A stretch of 47,663 bases of DNA, from assembly GCA_016200895.1 (NCBI GenBank), contig JACQDX010000042.1:1-47663 (forward strand), given 5' to 3'. Position 1 is the stretch's first letter; each line of letters begins with the position of its first letter. The notes beneath the pieces were generated by a model. It was not told the DNA's origin, did not search any database, and saw nothing but the letters and a program-made list of their open reading frames with translations. Shown here one piece after another: positions 16,227 through 25,424 of the stretch. This stretch comes from Burkholderiales bacterium. GTDB lineage: Bacteria; Pseudomonadota; Gammaproteobacteria; Burkholderiales; Burkholderiaceae_D. The translations under genes were made by a program, and so were the position numbers.

Positions 16227-16814
16227 ATGAAAAAAAATCTGTTAAAGCTCATATTCGTCTTGGGAGCAATGTTAGGCATACCCAGCGCTTATGCACAATG
16301 GCGTGCATTGAATGTGCCGCTGGTCACGCAAGAGCATAGCCAGTGGTGCTGGGCAGGCAGCAGCAAAGCATTACTGAGTTTCTATAACCAGAATCCCAGC
16401 CAGTGCCAGATCGTGAATTGGGCTTATGGCTTGAACTACGCCTGCGGCAATACCAACTTTAACTGGAACAGCAACGCCAACCAGCCTAACTCCATGTATG
16501 GCAGCGGTGGCAGCGTACAAAATATCCTGGCACATTGGGGCGTGCCAAATACTGCCTATAGCTATGCATCTTCGTGGAATACCGTGGTCAGCGACATCAA
16601 TGCCAACCGTCCCTTCGTAATCCGCTATGGCTGGACCAATGGCGGCGGCCATATCATGGTCGGCACTGGCTATGAAGTATATAATGGCACCAACTACATC
16701 TACATCATGAATCCATGGCCAGGTGAAGGTAAAACCTATAGAACCTACGGCTCTGCCGTCTATGATTATGATCATCAGTGGACGCATACTCAGCGCATGA
16801 ATGTGAGTGGTTAG
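16227..16814 (+). CDS. Secreted papain-like cysteine protease (C39/C70, AvrRpt2-like)
   Basis: 195 residues, starting at the ATG that gives the signal peptide MKKNLLKLIFVLGAMLGIPS (cleavage after AYA). The papain-fold triad is visible. Q35 and C41 lie in VTQEHSQWCWAGSSKALL, H142 in NGGGHIMVGTGYE and N162 in YIMNPWPGEG. The QxxxWCWA pattern is typical of the peptidase C39-like/AvrRpt2 group. It has no transporter or bacteriocin neighbours, so it probably acts in the periplasm or outside the cell. It follows the exported protein gene by 42 bp and shares its riboswitch leader. The target is unknown. Confidence 0.8.
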   Translation: MKKNLLKLIFVLGAMLGIPSAYAQWRALNVPLVTQEHSQWCWAGSSKALLSFYNQNPSQCQIVNWAYGLNYACGNTNFNWNSNANQPNSMYGSGGSVQNILAHWGVPNTAYSYASSWNTVVSDINANRPFVIRYGWTNGGGHIMVGTGYEVYNGTNYIYIMNPWPGEGKTYRTYGSAVYDYDHQWTHTQRMNVSG

Positions 16815-16871
16815 TGTCTGACATCGCTGCACAATAAAGTTTAGCAATAAGCTGTGTAATTTTTTATAAAA

Positions 16872-16909
16872 GCAGGCGGAAGCTTGTGCATCCAGCACCT
16901 CCCGCCTGC
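16872..16909. terminator. Hairpin after the protease gene
   Basis: GCAGGCGG (16872-16879) pairs with CCGCCTGC (16902-16909), and an inner GTGC/GCAC extends it. The T-rich side (TTTTATAAAAAATT) follows it only on the minus strand. It may still stop or slow plus-strand transcription before the YkgJ gene. Confidence 0.4.
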
Positions 16910-16974
16910 CAGTAAAAATGCAGGGTGTATCTTTCTGCTGGCGTGACATGTGACACATCCTTTAAAATGCGCAC

Positions 16975-17265
16975 ATGAGCACCTCTTTTTCCTGCCGCCC
17001 CCATTGCGCCGCCTGCTGCATTGCACCGTCCATCAGCAGCGCCATACCTGGTATGCCCGATGGCAAACCCGCTGGTGTGCCTTGCGTACAACTGGACGAA
17101 CAGCTGGCTTGTAAAATTTTTGGACGTCCGGACCGGCCTGCAGTTTGCGCAGGCTTGCAGCCTTCGGTGGATATGTGTGGCGAAACCCGTGAGCAAGCCA
17201 TGTTTTTTCTGACCCAGCTTGAACTTGCAACCGCACCGGCTCTTTCGCAAGGCAATGATGTATGA
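16975..17265 (+). CDS. YkgJ family cysteine-cluster protein
   Basis: 96 residues. The pattern [14 protein letters not shown], followed by [12 protein letters not shown], then [15 protein letters not shown] and [10 protein letters not shown], is that of the UPF0153/YkgJ family. Its eight or so cysteines are thought to bind zinc or an iron-sulfur cluster. The protein is cytoplasmic and its molecular role is not known. Its stop codon overlaps the start of the carbamoyltransferase-like gene (ATGA at 17262-17265), so the two are translationally coupled. Confidence 0.85.
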   Translation: MSTSFSCRPHCAACCIAPSISSAIPGMPDGKPAGVPCVQLDEQLACKIFGRPDRPAVCAGLQPSVDMCGETREQAMFFLTQLELATAPALSQGNDV

Positions 17266-18065
17266 ATCTGATTCAAATCTCTGATCTATCCGCGAACGAT
17301 ATCACCAGCATCTGGCACATGGTCGGACAAGCCGATATGCAAATTCAGGGAAGAGTTGCCTGGTCTTTTGAGGGAAACGGCATACGGACCCGCACCAGCT
17401 TCATACAGGCGTTTCAGGAACTGGGCTTGAGTTTTGTTGAACTACCCAATTTGCTCAAGACGGCAGAAAGAACAACTGACCTTGCGGCTTATCTGGATGG
17501 CTTTTACGATATCTATGTCATACGTGAACGCAATCACGAGCGCCTGGCGCAGTTTGCCAGTGATAGCCGCCGCCCTGTCATCAATGCGCTGTCCAGCCTG
17601 GGACATCCTTGTGAAGTGTTGACGGATGCTTATTATGTGAACCAGCAAATCGCCCCAATACGGCAAGCGCGGATATGTCTGTGGGGGCCACCCAGCAATG
17701 TCATGTTGTCCTGGCATGAATTAGCGTCGGTGATGGGGTTTCAAATTACCCAGATTTGTGAAGCTGCTTTTCATGAGGAAAAGCCAAATGTCAGCTATAC
17801 CTCATCGATTTCTTCCAGTTTCGACATTGTCATTACCGATGGCTGGCCTGCAGCTGATGAAAACACAGAATGGTCATTGACAGCAACGCATCTTGAGCAA
17901 ATGGGTAATCCAAAGTTGTTGCCAACGCCGCCATTTTCCATAGGCAAAGAAATCGCCTTTGACCCGGCCAGCTATACGGGCTTTACAGGATACAGGCAAA
18001 AGAACTTACTCTTGCCTGTGCAAAAAGCCATACTGCTCTACTTGCTAAACAAGAAAAAGTCGTGA
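17262..18065 (+). CDS. Aspartate/ornithine carbamoyltransferase-like protein
   Basis: 267 residues, shorter than the usual 305-335. The carbamoyl-phosphate loop STRTR appears as [20 protein letters not shown]. The second domain boundary has RERNHERL and [19 protein letters not shown], matching the family VINAL-HPCQ-LAD motif. [16 protein letters not shown] corresponds to the GD--NV--S segment. The C-terminal HCLP motif is replaced by LLPTPPF. The phosphate-binding arginine and the HPC motif remain, so carbamoyl phosphate may still bind. The amino acceptor cannot be deduced. The 4-bp overlap with a YkgJ-type gene suggests a joint function. Confidence 0.7.
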   Translation: MNLIQISDLSANDITSIWHMVGQADMQIQGRVAWSFEGNGIRTRTSFIQAFQELGLSFVELPNLLKTAERTTDLAAYLDGFYDIYVIRERNHERLAQFASDSRRPVINALSSLGHPCEVLTDAYYVNQQIAPIRQARICLWGPPSNVMLSWHELASVMGFQITQICEAAFHEEKPNVSYTSSISSSFDIVITDGWPAADENTEWSLTATHLEQMGNPKLLPTPPFSIGKEIAFDPASYTGFTGYRQKNLLLPVQKAILLYLLNKKKS

Positions 18066-18337
18066 CGACCAAGGCGTGTTGACATGTCTTTTAAGTAAGC
18101 CCAAAAACACGTTAACACGCTTGAATATGAGGATAGTTTTTTGTAAATTTTCGTCTGGACTATACTTGACATATCTTGAGCGTACTCTGATGAAACTCGC
18201 GTCAGGACATGCGTCCACATAAGATTTAGCTATAGCTGATGCAACAATTGTTATTAAAATTTGCATTAAAAGCATACAAACTTCATACATTTAGCCTACT
18301 ACTTCAAAGTATAATTGCCTCATGGAAATTATACTTC

Positions 18338-18440
18338 TAGGACTTACGCAAAATTGTCCAAGCAAGGCGTAGCGACGAAGACAGTACTTTAGTACGGCGA
18401 GGAGTTGCAACGCAGCTGGGGCGGTTTTGCGTAAGTCCTA
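18338..18440. repeat. MITE-like palindromic element, copy 1
   Basis: 103 bp with perfect 16-bp terminal inverted repeats (TAGGACTTACGCAAAA and TTTTGCGTAAGTCCTA). The core reads GCGTAGCGACGAAGACAGTA, then CTTTAGTACGGCGAGG, then TTGCAACGCAGCTGGGGCGG. A second copy lies at 47441-47631, and a relative with a similar core but other ends lies at 31821-31939. It encodes nothing and ends about 100 bp before the chemoreceptor gene. The rest of 18066-18536 holds no gene. Confidence 0.8.
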
Positions 18441-18536
18441 ATTTCCAATCTTTATGATGCAGGCCATCCACCACACAATACATCAGTATAGGGGTCTGCA
18501 TTTTCAATTTGTCTTACGACAACAATTAGAAAATCT

Positions 18537-20252
18537 ATGATCTCTCTCGTCAAACATCTCTCGGTGGGTAAACGCTTAGGCCTGGGCTTTGTACTCATCC
18601 TTGCTCTGTTCTTTGTAACTACCCTCGTCGCTATCATTAAACTTAATACTGTCGCTGCGGCAGCAGATAATCTATTGAAAGACCCACTGGCAACCGAGCG
18701 TCTGGTCAGTGACTGGTACCGCAATATTCACACCGGCGTGCGCCGCACGACGGCAATTGCCAGAAGTAGCGATCCATCGCTGGCGATTTTCTTTGCCGCA
18801 GAACAGGAAGAATCCACCCGTGTATCTGGCTTGTTGCAAAAAGCCATTGCTGAACATATGACTAGCGCTGATGAAGTCGCCCTCTTTAAAGAAATCGGTG
18901 AACAGCGCCAGGCTTACTTGAATTCCCGTAACACCGTCGTTACTTTGAAAAAAGATGGTAAAGCCGAAGAAGCCAACGAAGCACTGGAAAAAAGTTTTAT
19001 TCCCGCAGCTGCACTGTATGTCAAAAAGATAGAAGAAATGCTGAGCTTGCAACGCAAGCAAATTGACGACATGTCAGCTGAAATCCAGCAGACCTATCAA
19101 ACCAGCCGCATCCTTTTGATTGCCCTGTCACTGATCGCTGCCATGCTGTCGATACTCTGCGCCTGGCTGATGACTATCTCGATTACCAGGCCGCTGGCAA
19201 GGGCCACGGCAGTCGCCGAAAAAATGGCGCAAGGTGATTTGAGTGAGACCATAGAGATAAAACTGCATGATGAAATCGGCAAGATGATGCATGCCATCAA
19301 CGGTATCAACACTGGCCTCAGCAACGTCATTGGTGACGTTCGCCATGGCACTGAGACCATCAATGTGGCAGCGGCTGAAATTGCCTCTGGCAATGCTGAT
19401 CTGTCGTCACGCACAGAATCACAAGCCAGCTCGCTCGAAGAGACAGCATCGTCGATGGAAGAGCTGACATCCACAGTCAGGCAAAATGCGGACAACGCGC
19501 GTCAGGCTAACCAACTGGTGATCTCGGCGTCTGGCGTTGCCGTCAAGGGTGGTGAAGTAGTGGGCCAGGTGGTCGAAACCATGGGCTCGATCAAAGAGAG
19601 TTCACGCAAGATTGTCGATATTATCTCTGTCATTGATGGCATTGCCTTCCAGACCAATATCCTGGCTTTGAATGCGGCCGTTGAAGCTGCCCGCGCTGGA
19701 GAACAGGGTCGTGGCTTTGCCGTGGTAGCGACTGAGGTCCGCAATCTGGCACAACGCAGCGCATCTGCCGCCAAAGAAATCAAGCACCTCATTGATGACT
19801 CGGTAGGCAAGGTCGAGCACGGTAGCCGCCTGGTGGATACTGCTGGTCAAACCATGACGGACATCGTCACCAGCGTCCAGCATGTGGCAGACATCATGAG
19901 TGAAATCACTGCTGCCAGCCAGGAGCAAAGTGCCGGTATTGAGCAAGTGAACCTGGCCGTCACGCAAATGGATGAGATGACGCAGCAAAATGCTGCCCTG
20001 GTCGAAGAAGCTGCTGCGGCGGCAGAAAGCATGCGCGAGCAATCAGGCAAGTTGTCTGAACTGGTTTCGCAATTTCATATCATGGAGCAGGCACAAAAGC
20101 CGGCTGTGCAAGCTAGTCGCCCTGCACATACCAGACGCCAGCCGGTCATTGCCAAAGCGTCTGGCAATTCAGCCAATGCAGGCAAAGCGCAAGTCCGCCA
20201 AATCCCGCAAAGAAAGTCAAAAGCCGTTGAGCAAGATTGGGAAGAGTTTTAA
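18537..20252 (+). CDS. Methyl-accepting chemotaxis protein
   Basis: 571 residues. A short basic N-terminus leads into TM1 ([19 protein letters not shown]). A periplasmic four-helix-bundle domain of about 150 residues follows, then TM2 ([20 protein letters not shown]), a HAMP domain and a long signalling coiled coil. The highly conserved hairpin tip is [20 protein letters not shown]. The protein ends in DWEEF, a CheR/CheB-tethering pentapeptide like NWETF of E. coli Tar and Tsr. It relays ligand binding to CheA and CheW. No che genes are nearby and the ligand is unknown. Confidence 0.93.
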   Translation: MISLVKHLSVGKRLGLGFVLILALFFVTTLVAIIKLNTVAAAADNLLKDPLATERLVSDWYRNIHTGVRRTTAIARSSDPSLAIFFAAEQEESTRVSGLLQKAIAEHMTSADEVALFKEIGEQRQAYLNSRNTVVTLKKDGKAEEANEALEKSFIPAAALYVKKIEEMLSLQRKQIDDMSAEIQQTYQTSRILLIALSLIAAMLSILCAWLMTISITRPLARATAVAEKMAQGDLSETIEIKLHDEIGKMMHAINGINTGLSNVIGDVRHGTETINVAAAEIASGNADLSSRTESQASSLEETASSMEELTSTVRQNADNARQANQLVISASGVAVKGGEVVGQVVETMGSIKESSRKIVDIISVIDGIAFQTNILALNAAVEAARAGEQGRGFAVVATEVRNLAQRSASAAKEIKHLIDDSVGKVEHGSRLVDTAGQTMTDIVTSVQHVADIMSEITAASQEQSAGIEQVNLAVTQMDEMTQQNAALVEEAAAAAESMREQSGKLSELVSQFHIMEQAQKPAVQASRPAHTRRQPVIAKASGNSANAGKAQVRQIPQRKSKAVEQDWEEF

Positions 20253-20311
20253 AAGCTGAGTCAAAAAACCTTCTTTATACAATCCTTAATCAAAAATCGC
20301 AGCGACTTGTC

Positions 20312-20944
20312 TCAAATCTTGATGCGCATGGAATCACCACTCAAAAAGAACAGTGAGATGCCGTCATCATTTTGATTGACCCGCACAACAGACTGTTCCA
20401 GGCTGGCGGCATATAGCTTGCTGCCATCATGGCGGAAAATGCCAAACCACATGCGCTGGGTGCTGGTGCGGGAATTGGCAGCCAGCAAGAGGTAGTCGCG
20501 CCCGCCTATCTGGACTTCGCTGGCTTGCAATTCGCCCATGTAAAAGGCGGAAGGTATGCGCTCAAGCATGATGCACAGGCCATCATGATAAACCTGGATC
20601 AACACACCATTATCGGTGCCTGAGCGTACAAAATTGAATTCAAATGAACCCATCCTGGAGGGCGTATTGCGGCGTACGTGGACATGGTCGGCAAAGTCGG
20701 CAAAATAATTATTGCGGTCAGTGCGAGTCTTTTTCAATGCTTGTTGGCTGATTTCTGTTTGCACATGCTTCTCCTTAAATTCAGGGTAATTCCAGGCTTC
20801 TGCTCTTAATGCGTCGCTGTCCCGTCCCGCACCGGCAATGCCGCCACCAACTAAGGGCAATGGCACCAGGCAGGCACTCAAATTCATACACAAGCAAGCA
20901 ATCAGGGCAAAGCGAAATGGCGTTACTCCTGGCTTGCTATCCAT
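20312..20944 (-). CDS. Hypothetical lipoprotein, downstream member of a related pair
   Basis: 210 residues. A signal peptide ends in a lipobox (CLCMNLSAC around residue 25). The mature domain contains FADFADHVHVRRNTPSRMGS and LQASEVQIGGRDYLLLAAN, then RMWFGIFRHDGSKLYAASL. The upstream neighbour has the same layout: FAHHIQVDGSAPARL, then LEAAKLRVGDETYVLTVAN, then MWLAIFAADGSPVYRIGL. The two are therefore probably paralogs. Its start overlaps the neighbour's stop (TAATG), indicating coupled translation. Function unknown. Confidence 0.65.
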   Translation of the reverse strand: MDSKPGVTPFRFALIACLCMNLSACLVPLPLVGGGIAGAGRDSDALRAEAWNYPEFKEKHVQTEISQQALKKTRTDRNNYFADFADHVHVRRNTPSRMGSFEFNFVRSGTDNGVLIQVYHDGLCIMLERIPSAFYMGELQASEVQIGGRDYLLLAANSRTSTQRMWFGIFRHDGSKLYAASLEQSVVRVNQNDDGISLFFLSGDSMRIKI

Positions 20945-21663
20945 TAGTGTTCCGGCCTGATCAACAAACGACGGCCAGAACCCGAGGTATCCACCATGGA
21001 AATCCCATCGGCATGTTCAGTCAATTGCCAGTGGCCATGCGGCAGGCCGATGCGATAGACCGGGCTGCCATCAGCCGCAAATATCGCCAACCACATGGGC
21101 CTGTGTAAAAAGCCGTTTGCCACGGTCAGCACATAGGTTTCATCGCCGACCCTGAGCTTGGCTGCTTCCAGGCGACGATAACTTTGCTCACCTGTAAACA
21201 CGGGCGATATGCTTTCTCTCAACAGAAACTGACCATTTTTGCTGATCTGCACTTCGTCGATCAGGCTTGCGCTCATCACGCCGCTATCTACGGGCATGCT
21301 GCGTTGCTGGTGTTGTGATTTGCGGTAAGTGACCACAAACTCCTGTAACCGCGCAGGCGCACTGCCATCTACCTGGATATGGTGGGCAAACTGGGCAAGA
21401 TGTTGATTAGCATCCGGTAAGCGCCAGACATATTGCTGCCGTACCACCATGACTTCGACCTGGTTACTACGGTATTCAGTCAAGACAGCTTCGCCACCGT
21501 CATTTCCCAGCCCAGCCTGAGTTGGTTGAACAGGCATGGTGGTGCTGCAAGCAGCCAAGCCCATTGCCACCCCGATTACCATCCCCAAAGCCACACCCGC
21601 ACGCGAACTGGCGCCAGGGCCAGTCTTGCAAAATGCGATAAATCGTTTGGATTGCAGGGACAT
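20944..21663 (-). CDS. Hypothetical lipoprotein, upstream member of a related pair
   Basis: 239 residues. An N-terminal region leads into GVALGMVIGVAMGLAACSTT, with the lipobox cysteine at about residue 39. The mature domain shares a pattern with the following lipoprotein, and the two overlap by one base. Both carry a C-terminal module with a conserved W-F-I/A-x-DGS turn, probably a beta-propeller blade or similar. The products are likely anchored in the outer membrane facing the periplasm. I recognise no known family. It is divergent from uppP. Confidence 0.65.
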   Translation of the reverse strand: MSLQSKRFIAFCKTGPGASSRAGVALGMVIGVAMGLAACSTTMPVQPTQAGLGNDGGEAVLTEYRSNQVEVMVVRQQYVWRLPDANQHLAQFAHHIQVDGSAPARLQEFVVTYRKSQHQQRSMPVDSGVMSASLIDEVQISKNGQFLLRESISPVFTGEQSYRRLEAAKLRVGDETYVLTVANGFLHRPMWLAIFAADGSPVYRIGLPHGHWQLTEHADGISMVDTSGSGRRLLIRPEH

Positions 21664-21736
21664 GCGATATCAGGCCATATTCATAAACAGCTTGAAGTAT
21701 CGCGACGGATTAGTTTGGCGGCAATGAAATTAGATA

Positions 21737-21757
21737 AAGTACTGAAATACAGTACTT
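21737..21757. promoter_or_regulatory. Perfect 21-bp dyad between the lipoprotein pair and uppP
   Basis: AAGTACTG (21737-21744) and CAGTACTT (21750-21757) are separated by AAATA. It lies about 75 bp upstream of the lipoprotein start and 180 bp before uppP. The spacing of CTG and CAG does not fit LexA. It could be the operator of an unidentified regulator. Confidence 0.4.
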
Positions 21758-21936
21758 CAAGTGCAGGCTGCTGCCATCTGGCAAATCTAAAACAGTAGCA
21801 ATACGACAAACGATTCTGCTTGGGGAAAGCCTATACATAGGCCATTCACAGCCTATTGCCAGCAAATTTCCAAGCAGGTGTGGCGGGCGACATGCTAAGC
21901 TTCGTCCCGACTAAAACTTCATTATTTTCGTGTTTT

Positions 21937-22782
21937 ATGGATCTACTACTCGCAGTCAAAATCATCATCATGGGTATCGTCGAAGGTTTGACGGAATTTT
22001 TGCCCATCTCATCCACCGGTCACCTGATTTTGACAGGGAGTTTGCTGAATTTCACCGGCGAAAAAATGAAGGTCTTTGAGATCGTGATACAGGCGGGTGC
22101 GATTTTTGCTGTGTGCTGGGAATACCGCGCCAAGATCGCCAGCGTCGTAGGCGGCCTGGGCACTGATCCCAAAGCGCGCAAATTTGCCCTGAACCTCATC
22201 GTCGCATTTTTACCAGCAGCCATACTCGGCTTGCTGTTTTCCAAAAAAATCAAAGCCGTCTTGTTTGCGCCAGTACCGGTTGCCCTTGCCTTCATCATCG
22301 GCGGCATCATCATCCTGTTTGTTGAACGCAAGCATGCAGGTGCCGATAGCCACGACAGCAGCCATGCGCGTGTGCAAACTGTCGATGACATGAGCCTGCT
22401 GGATGCTCTTAAGATAGGCCTGGCGCAATCACTGGCGCTGATCCCTGGTACCAGCCGTTCTGGTGCGACCATTGTTGGCGGCATGCTGTTTGGCCTGTCA
22501 CGCAAGGCTGCAACTGAATTCTCATTCTTTCTGGCGATACCTACCCTGCTGGGCGCCACAGTATATTCGCTGTACAAGGCGCGTGAAGATTTGTCGATGG
22601 TTGACTTGCCCATGTTCAGCCTGGGTACGGTTGCGGCATTTATATCGGCCTTCTTTTGCGTGCGCTGGTTGTTGCGTTATATCAGCTCGCATAATTTCAA
22701 CGTGTTTGCCTGGTACCGTATTGCCTTTGGTATCATGATCCTGATCACCGCCTATACAGGCGCGATTACCTGGGCAGACTGA
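21937..22782 (+). CDS. uppP: Undecaprenyl-diphosphatase UppP (BacA)
   Basis: 281 residues. The start at 21937 gives the standard N-terminus ([20 protein letters not shown]). Both family signatures are present. [20 protein letters not shown] holds the catalytic glutamates and serines. [20 protein letters not shown] holds the conserved PGxSRSG-T arginine loop. The enzyme dephosphorylates undecaprenyl diphosphate to recycle the peptidoglycan lipid carrier and gives bacitracin resistance. It has about eight membrane segments. recQ starts 2 bp after its stop, so the two are likely co-transcribed. Confidence 0.95.
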   Translation: MDLLLAVKIIIMGIVEGLTEFLPISSTGHLILTGSLLNFTGEKMKVFEIVIQAGAIFAVCWEYRAKIASVVGGLGTDPKARKFALNLIVAFLPAAILGLLFSKKIKAVLFAPVPVALAFIIGGIIILFVERKHAGADSHDSSHARVQTVDDMSLLDALKIGLAQSLALIPGTSRSGATIVGGMLFGLSRKAATEFSFFLAIPTLLGATVYSLYKAREDLSMVDLPMFSLGTVAAFISAFFCVRWLLRYISSHNFNVFAWYRIAFGIMILITAYTGAITWAD

Positions 22783-22784
22783 AG

Positions 22785-24689
22785 GTGACAACTGAGGTGA
22801 CGACAGAAGTGATAACAGAGGTAACTACCGCAGTGACAGCAACGGGCCATACCAATACCGGGACCAGCGACAATACAGTAGACCAGGCTTTGCATTTATT
22901 GCAGACCATCTTCGGCTACCCGGCTTTCCGCTCCCAGCAAGGGCAAATCGTTGAGCATGTCGTCAATGGCGGCGATGCCCTGGTGCTGATGCCTACTGGC
23001 GGCGGTAAGTCCCTGTGTTACCAGATACCGGCATTGATACGCGATGGTGTGGGTATAGTCGTGTCGCCACTGATCGCCCTCATGCAAGACCAGGTCGATG
23101 CCCTGGCCGAAGTCGGTGTGCGTGCCGCCTTCTTGAATTCCACCCAGAGCTTTGATGAAATCCTGGCGGTGGAAAAGAAAATGCGCGAAGGCGATATCGA
23201 CCTGGTGTATATCGCCCCAGAACGCCTGCTGACCCAGCGCTGCCTTGAACTGCTGCAAGTCGTCAACATCGCCCTGTTTGCGATTGATGAAGCTCATTGC
23301 GTCTCGCAATGGGGCCATGATTTCCGCCCTGAATACATCAAGCTGTCAGCGCTGCATGAACGCTTCCCGAACGTGCCACGGATTGCCCTGACAGCCACGG
23401 CTGACCAGCAAACCCGCGACGAGATTATTCATCGCCTGCAACTGGAAAACGCGATGCAGTTCGTGTCGTCTTTTGACCGCCCGAATATCCGCTACCAGAT
23501 TGTAGAAAAAGCCAATGGCCGCAAGCAATTGCTGGATTTCATCACTGCCCAGCACAGTGGTGATGCTGGCATCGTATATTGCCTGTCACGTAAAAAGGTA
23601 GAAGAAACTGCTGAATTCCTGAATGAAAACGGCATCACTTCCCTGCCTTATCATGCCGGCATGGACTTGCAAGACCGCAGCCGCAACCAAGCGCGTTTCC
23701 TGCGTGAAGATGGCATCGTCATGTGTGCCACCATCGCTTTTGGCATGGGTATAGATAAACCCGATGTACGCTTTGTCGCACATCTGGATTTACCAAAAAG
23801 CATAGAAGGCTATTACCAGGAAACTGGCCGTGCAGGCCGTGATGGTGCAACCGCCAATGCCTGGATGGCTTATGGCTTGCAAGACGTGGTACAGCAACGC
23901 CGCATGATCGATGAATCAGAAGCAAATGAAACCTTCAAGCGGGTGCAAAGTGTCAAACTCGACGCCATGCTCACGCTATGTGAAACCCTGAATTGCCGCC
24001 GCGCCCACATCCTTGAGTATTTTGGCCAAAAGGCTGAACCCTGCGGCAATTGTGATACCTGCATCAGCCCGCCGGTTTCTTTTGATGGCAGTGTGGCTGC
24101 GCAAAAGATCCTCTCCACTGTCTATCGTGTGGACCAGCGCTTTGCGGCTGGCCACGTCATTGACATCTTGCGCGGCATTGATACTGAGCGCGTGCAGCAG
24201 TGGCGGCATGAAAAACTATCCACCTATGGCATAGGCTCAGACAAAAGCGAAGCCGAATGGCGCGCCCTGCTACGGCAGATGATCGCCCTTGGCCTGGTCG
24301 CCGTAGATTATGAAAACTATAGTTCACTGAAACTGACAGAAGCATCCCGTGCCGTACTGCGCGGTGAAATCAAGGTACAGTTACGTCAGTACAAAAAAGC
24401 CGAAAAAGCTGTCAAGCACAAACGCCAGTCCGCCAAGGACTTTGCCGAATCCGACCTAGACAGCAAGGCACAAACCGTGTTCGACAAACTGCGCTGGTGG
24501 CGGGTTGAAACGGCACGCACCCATAACGTGCCAGCCTACGTCATCTTCCCCGACGCCACCCTGCGTGAAATCGCCCGCCAGCAGCCACCTACCTTGTCCG
24601 CTCTGCGCGCCATCTCTGGTGTTGGTGACAAGAAGCTGGAAAGCTATGGTAAAGAGATTATCAGCCTGATTGAGGAATTGCAGGCTTAG
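22785..24689 (+). CDS. recQ: ATP-dependent DNA helicase RecQ
   Basis: 634 residues from the GTG at 22785. Helicase motifs are clear: [17 protein letters not shown] (Q motif), [17 protein letters not shown] (Walker A), [18 protein letters not shown] (DEAH plus the aromatic loop) and [10 protein letters not shown] (motif VI). The RQC zinc-binding cysteines lie in the region ending CGNCDTC. An HRDC domain ends the protein ([20 protein letters not shown]). It unwinds recombination intermediates with 3'-5' polarity. The first 30 residues are a threonine- and valine-rich repeat ([15 protein letters not shown]). The true start may be further in, for example a later GTG. It follows uppP by 2 bp. Confidence 0.95.
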   Translation: MTTEVTTEVITEVTTAVTATGHTNTGTSDNTVDQALHLLQTIFGYPAFRSQQGQIVEHVVNGGDALVLMPTGGGKSLCYQIPALIRDGVGIVVSPLIALMQDQVDALAEVGVRAAFLNSTQSFDEILAVEKKMREGDIDLVYIAPERLLTQRCLELLQVVNIALFAIDEAHCVSQWGHDFRPEYIKLSALHERFPNVPRIALTATADQQTRDEIIHRLQLENAMQFVSSFDRPNIRYQIVEKANGRKQLLDFITAQHSGDAGIVYCLSRKKVEETAEFLNENGITSLPYHAGMDLQDRSRNQARFLREDGIVMCATIAFGMGIDKPDVRFVAHLDLPKSIEGYYQETGRAGRDGATANAWMAYGLQDVVQQRRMIDESEANETFKRVQSVKLDAMLTLCETLNCRRAHILEYFGQKAEPCGNCDTCISPPVSFDGSVAAQKILSTVYRVDQRFAAGHVIDILRGIDTERVQQWRHEKLSTYGIGSDKSEAEWRALLRQMIALGLVAVDYENYSSLKLTEASRAVLRGEIKVQLRQYKKAEKAVKHKRQSAKDFAESDLDSKAQTVFDKLRWWRVETARTHNVPAYVIFPDATLREIARQQPPTLSALRAISGVGDKKLESYGKEIISLIEELQA

Positions 24690-24722
24690 TCCCATATCTT
24701 TCTGCGCATTGAATGTCAGCGC

Positions 24723-24944
24723 ATGCAAACAACTGTGGCCTGGCGGCCTTCTTATGGTTCCAACATGACCTTGTTCGGCACTTCGCTTGGCAACCTGGCG
24801 ATGGGTGGCTTGACTGACGTATTCAGAACCGCTGCCTGCAGTGCACCTATCACCATAGCCGTGATGGTGACCATGACACCCTGGTTACTGGCGATACCTT
24901 GTTTCGCAATTGCGGCAAGAATGATGGAAAAAAATGACGGGTAA
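24723..24944 (+). pseudogene. Remnant of an MFS transporter C-terminus
   Basis: A 73-codon frame whose LFGTSLGNLAMGGLTDVF, VMVTMTPWLLAIPCFAIAAR and EKNDG resemble the last two or three membrane segments and tail of MFS transporters (family pattern GLGLGPLLVG-LSD). No upstream part of such a gene is present, so a decayed remnant is the best reading. A short independent membrane protein cannot be ruled out. Confidence 0.4.
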
Positions 24945-24949
24945 TTTAA

Positions 24950-25210
24950 TTAATTCGGCTCAGCCAGTATCGCGTCAATCTTCAACTTGGCGTCACGGAT
25001 AACCGCAAGTTTGGCCTCGGTTTCACTGCCTGCCTTGAAGGGGCCACTGAATTGCTGGGCAATTTCCAACCCTTCAGCGCCATACTTTTGTACTTCACCA
25101 CTTGCAGACCAATGACCATCGGGTCGCGGGAATGCAATCACAAAAATATCATAATTCTTGTAATGCATGGTGGGTGTTCGCTCAATTGCAGCTTGAAATC
25201 TGCTGTTCAT
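24950..25210 (-). CDS. Small hypothetical protein
   Basis: 86 residues. The start at 25210 has a CAGGAG ribosome site. The core (MHYKNYDIFVIAFPRPDGHW, then SASGEVQKYG) looks like a small domain of two or three beta strands, followed by an amphipathic helix rich in alanine and lysine (EAKLAVIRDAKLKIDAIL). No signal peptide, no cysteines and no motif I recognise. It is a single gene, convergent with the MFS remnant. Confidence 0.55.
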   Translation of the reverse strand: MNSRFQAAIERTPTMHYKNYDIFVIAFPRPDGHWSASGEVQKYGAEGLEIAQQFSGPFKAGSETEAKLAVIRDAKLKIDAILAEPN

Positions 25211-25424
25211 GATAGCTCCTGATCAGGTATGTCAGTACCTGTAAAACTGCATGAAAACAATGTGAAAATAATGCCTTAGATGCCAGTCCGGGCCTGATCG
25301 TGCAAGACATGCAGAACTGACATAGTCGGCACATAATGCTTACACAGGTCTGTAAAAATTGATGGGGACTGAATTAATTGACTGGCGGATTCATTAATTC
25401 ATGTCTCTGCCTGAATTTTGAATT

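Noticed and set aside
21737..21757. LexA box candidate linked to recQ
   Set aside because: The CTG and CAG are 5 bp apart instead of the LexA spacing, so SOS control is not supported.
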